In this document: positions 59,718 to 64,000 of the stretch, piece by piece
How the letters are laid out: the number at the start of each line of letters is the position of its first letter
Numbering within the stretch: position 1 is the stretch's first letter
DNA from: Taenia hydatigena
Taxonomy: Eukaryota > Platyhelminthes > Cestoda > Cyclophyllidea > Taeniidae
NCBI GenBank assembly: GCA_036345935.2
Contig: JADWOT020000010.1
Span: 7,614,587 to 7,678,586, forward strand
Length of the DNA: 64,000 bases
Direction: 5' to 3'
Notes under the pieces: model-generated
The model's database searches: none
What the model was told of the DNA's origin: nothing
The model's input: the letters and a program-made list of their open reading frames with translations, nothing else
Translations under genes and position numbers: made by a program

Positions 59718-62700
59718 GTGACTGGAGTGACTTGGGTTAATAATAGCGTAACTAGTCAAATTCTGCAGAGGCGTAGGTTATTGCCTTGGGTATTTGAAGT
59801 GTAGATAAAGGCCGTTTGGGTAAAAAAGCGACGAGAAACGTCAACTTGTCACTAGGTTCATTTGGGAATTGATATGGCTGTAAGAGAATTTAACTTATGC
59901 CAAACCAATTTATGGACTAGGCATTAGGCTTCGGATTAAGTCAGGTTCAATCGCAGTTAATCCCTACGAACATTTACTTAAGTGTGTCGAACTGATCAGG
60001 CGATGTGGATAGAGAAGGAGGATGATGATTGCGCAACACGAAGAATTATCCATTCTGATCGGCTAGTGGCAATTTTTTAATGATGGAGGAGGACAGCACC
60101 CGTGGGTCAGATGATCTCCTACTTACACCCACAACTCTTCCTTGCACTTGATGCCACTGTTGCTGGGTCACTCCACGTTGTATGAACATCCACATGTGCG
60201 CCTACTCACTCCACTACAGCTATTCAACACATTTTGCACTTTTGAATAAAGTGAAAATGAAGAGTTTAATGAAGAGTGGATCATAATTCTTAAACTGTTG
60301 GTGGGACCTCAATATCTCCCTCACGCATGCCATTGCCAACGTGCATGCACCGACATTGCACAGTGAACATCACGTTACGCAGAGTGTAGAGAGTGAGAGG
60401 TCGGATATCAGAACTGGAAGAATGACGCGATGACACTTTCCACCAAATGCGAGAGCACGAGGTCATTGCTTGATTGGCTTACGCTGTGCATCACTTAGGT
60501 GCAAGGAAGTTGACATGGCTATGCTACGAGTGGGATCTTCCTTCTGGTCGTGTGGTTAGATAATTTTGTTAAATGTACGACTCATGTTTGTGGACGGGGA
60601 CTAGTGTGCGCCGGGCCTATCACCTTCACGCACCAACTTGGAGTGGGAGTGGAGTAAAATGCATGTTGATACAAAAGGCAATGCAGGCCACATTTACAAC
60701 ATCTTCTCGTTCACTGTCCATTGGAGCAACGAATTATGGAAACCAGGGGTAAAACTTCTAAGTAATGCTGATTCACACACTGCATTTGTGTGATTACGTG
60801 GTGGATGTGGCTACCATATGAACTCTTTCTATTCGTGATGGAGCAAGATTTTCTGAAGGGGATCCGTGGGCACCTGTCAATTTGCCGTCATCCCCTTTGC
60901 CACACCGTCCATTTCATTGGCGTTTATGTGATCTAATCTTGTTTTCGAAACCCCACTAAATTGAGACACCAAACTTGGAAAGCGTTAATCTTTCTGTGCA
61001 AATGGCAATCGCAATAACTCTGGTGAGCAGATACTAGTAGTAGTTGAGGTCTATTTGATCCTTGAGTGTTGCGCATCACACCATTCCAAAATAAAACGTT
61101 GTGGCTTAGCCTATTACCTTGCCTTATTTATGGAAATGAGTGGACTTGTCTATGGAGTAGTTTGCAGACTAGTGGGTGCGAAGAGGAGAGAAGTAGTAAT
61201 TATGAGCGAATGACCAGAATGGGGAGGTGTAGCAGTGATCCGGAATTTAAGGGTTTTGGCTGTGTGGATTGCCTTCAAGTACTTTATGCGCAGCAGTAGC
61301 ATTGTCGGCGTGGCAGCCTAGGGTGACCAGCTCATGAGCTAGGCAAACTGTCATGTCCCTCTTTGCCTTCCTTGTCTAGGCATGAGGTAGGCGTGGATGG
61401 GTGTGGTTGTGTCGAAGAGGTTGGAGCTTACGGCATCTGTGGTTTTGCATCCAAACAGTAAATGCTATAATCATCTTCATAAGACAGGTGAAATATTTTG
61501 AGATTGGAACATCAAATTCTCCTAACCGAACCTCACCCATTCACTGTTAATTTATGGAAGACCATGAACACTATCACAGAACCAGCCCTACTTAGCTGAT
61601 GAGCTGGTCATCGAAACCAGTTACATAACAGATCGCAAACATGACAGTGGTGGTGCTACTGTCGCACACAATAAAAGCGTCCGAGGCGCCAGACATCACA
61701 CCTCCTCTAATCTCTACACCACTAGCAAAAGCACTCCTACCAGCCAACCCATTCCACTCACTTTCGTTAACAAATAAGCAATGCTTTATTTAGACGTGAT
61801 ATGATAAAGAGAATGATTTTTCACGCTACTATGCTGCCCAAAGTTATCGCGACTATTGGTAATCACGGAGCAGAACAGAGACCGATTGACCATGTGTGGG
61901 TCTTCCCATTCTTGCACAGCGAACAGCAGCAAAGAACGCTGACTACTGTTTGAATCATGCTGACGATGTTATGGCATTAAAGAACAAAAACGAAACACAT
62001 TCCTCCAGCACGTGCGCTTACAATGCGTGAGCAGTGAAAGTCGTAGGTTTGGCTTACATTGCGCCTTGTGTCAACGTGAAGATGGCTTTATTTACTAATC
62101 CGAGCTGGTGGGTGAGGGTGTTAGTGTGACCTGAGCCTTGTCTGAGTTACTCACACTAAAGTCGACCATAAACCACTTCACGCACACTCAACGGGCTACA
62201 CCTCAGCCACTGACGCCATGCACACCAGCATACATGGGCTTGTAAACATCTGACGATCCTCATGACGTCAGCTTAGAGACAGTTTGGGTCAACAGAAATG
62301 GGTGAGTCAGCGTGGTAATGTGGTGGTACGAAATGGGCTCTTAGCTCATACCACGTGTGTTAACCCCTTGACCTCACGCCACACGAGGAGTCATCACGTC
62401 TTCTCTGCCACCTTTCATTCCCGACTTCCCTCCATCCACACCCCAAATCCACCCCTCGGATATTGTTATTTTCACTACGTTGCATCAGATGATGATGGGC
62501 GTGGTATAGTAGAGGAGATAAAGTGCAGTAACATCACAGTGGTGCCCCGCATTGCTACATATAATGCAGGAATTAAAGTTCCACTCCTCGGTGTATCACC
62601 AATTACTTGTGCATTCTCATCTCCAAATCGCCTCCTAATCATTCTTGGCTCAACAGTAAAACAAGTGGGATCGCCTATTGCTCGGTTAGTACACGGATGT

Positions 62701-64000
62701 TATTCCGGGTGGACTGAGTAGGTGAACACGCGTAATTCTACGTGATCCAAGGTCTCCAGACTTAGGTTTCACGGAATAGGATGAGGAGGAGGTGTACATG
62801 TCACTGTAAGATAGTCTGACCCACATAAGTTGCTCTTCCTCTCACCTAACAACACTGGCCAGTATCTAGTTGCAATGAAGCTTCATTTTCCCTTCTGTTT
62901 GCCAATCACTATTTACCTTCTCAATTCTCACTGCAATGATTTGTTGGCATATTCAACCAGATGTTGGTACTCGGGGGTTGGCATGTGGATACATCTCCTC
63001 CTCTATCGGTATCTTATTTATAAATTGTTCAGACTTCCTCAGCCTGTTGGGTGTAAAGTCAAATCACATTTGTTGTTGCGCATCTTCGACTAAACTTAAC
63101 GAAAATTTGACCTTCTTCGTAGAACGTCTAAGCGAGTAACTCTTTCATTTACGCAAATATACTTACCACAACTGTCTACGTCTCAGGCGAAATTGACTAT
63201 CCTCTTTAGCATAAATCTGCGAAAGCACATTTTCACCCTTATGCAAAACCATTCCCTACATTACGACTTCAAGAGGCTCACTAGAAGTTGGCAGTCGTAA
63301 TGGATAAATAAGTTGGCAGCAAATATTCATGTTGCCGTCAAATCGCTGGCTTTCTGTGTTGAATAGTGTTTCGGCACTAATCGACAAGCAATCTGAGTTG
63401 TGGGCATATTTATGGGTTCTTTTTGCCTCACCCAGTATAAACCAAGGCTGATAATCTTGCACTGCAGAAAGTACTGAAGAAACAAGTGGGCCTTCACTGT
63501 GCCTGTTCCTCAGTTCAAAGACCTCATAGAGATCCACCCAGACATGTGAGTCGCTTAGGAAAAAGGGAGGCGCGAAACAACTGGAACACTAGGTGCTGGT
63601 CGAAACTGGGTGTCCTGGTTGTGCGTGATTTCTTAGTTAAAACTGTGTGCTTAGATGATCTCACTTCACTGTGGCTTCATCAAGCCGCCATTTTCTCGCA
63701 GAATCTGCTGTGCTCATTGAGCAGATCCTAATGACGATTGGTGGCTATCTAATGCACGACTGTGATGATGGTAAGATCTGCGCTAATGTGCAGCCAGTCT
63801 GCATTCCACTTCATGTAGCTACTATTTAAGCAGGACAAACACTTTCAACTTTCAACTGGTTCGTCTTGACACAATTTGATGAATTCTGTGTCAACCAGTT
63901 ATGTCCGTACTGTGACAGCGGGGCACTGACCTAAGCCAATTTAAGGCCTGTCTCTGGCCCTGCTTTCATCAGGAGTCCAATGATTTCAACCCGTGAGGTG
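59718..64000. other. no gene confidently recognised
   Basis: Contains a frame at 62284-62721 (plus) of 145 codons that opens with TTG rather than ATG. It includes a Ser/His/Pro-rich part followed by VVPRIATYNAGIKVPLLG and onward, with no recognised domain. Frames at 62830-63093, 62936-63139, 63256-63537 (minus) and 63486-63731 are equally unassigned. A 25-base stretch near 63465 (GCAGAAAGTACTGAAGAAAC) resembles part of repeat family E and may be a fragment of it. Confidence 0.3.

Noticed and set aside
62284..62721. 145-codon open frame as a gene
   Set aside because: It opens with TTG, has no recognised domain, no splice partners and no repeat support; kept only as a note under the intergenic stretch.

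Overview
This window is eukaryotic, most likely from a metazoan. It has spliceosomal exon/intron structure with consensus GTAAGT/GTGAGT donors and pyrimidine-rich acceptors, long AT-leaning non-coding stretches, microsatellites and many old, diverged repeats. No bacterial-type gene packing, rRNA, tRNA or CRISPR array is visible. A flatworm (tapeworm-like) genome is my best guess, because decayed intronless HSP70 copies and genes built from short Cys-containing exons are known there. That assignment is an inference; the sequence alone does not prove the species.

Layout. 1-12 kb: a large diverged inverted duplication with arms of about 2 kb (1.64-3.64 kb and 9.78-11.81 kb) around a spacer of about 6 kb; both arms carry the same unrecognised ORF. 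12.6-31.1 kb: a mosaic of direct duplications. The blocks at 17.47-19.2 and 22.39-24.09 kb are collinear copies, 24.09-25.54 and 26.03-27.74 kb are a second pair, and further partial copies lie at 12.64-13.01 and 30.19-30.64 kb. Degenerate tyrosine-kinase fragments sit at 14.8-15.1, 30.7-31.1 and 41.8-41.9 kb. 20.5-40.8 kb: at least five copies of a dispersed repeat in both orientations, two of them flanking an HSP70 pseudogene (34.57-36.39 kb, minus strand) broken by several frameshifts.

45.3-48.44 kb: the best candidate for a living gene. It lies on the plus strand, starts with a probable type II transmembrane or signal-anchor exon, and continues through a chain of short exons, nearly all beginning and ending in phase 1, to a Cys-containing terminal exon. 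Introns are strongly CT-rich. I do not recognise the family. An internal alternative acceptor could switch the downstream reading frame and give a different C-terminus.

48.77-49.39 kb: a dispersed repeat containing a perfect 70-unit ACC microsatellite. An inverted copy about 10 kb away (59.30-59.72 kb) has only a few units at the same place. 50.76-52.86 kb: tandem exon-like blocks on the minus strand with related but decayed peptides. The rest (53-59.3 and 59.7-64 kb) holds no gene I can support. The genes here do not form a pathway: the window is one probable gene embedded in decayed paralogues and repeats.
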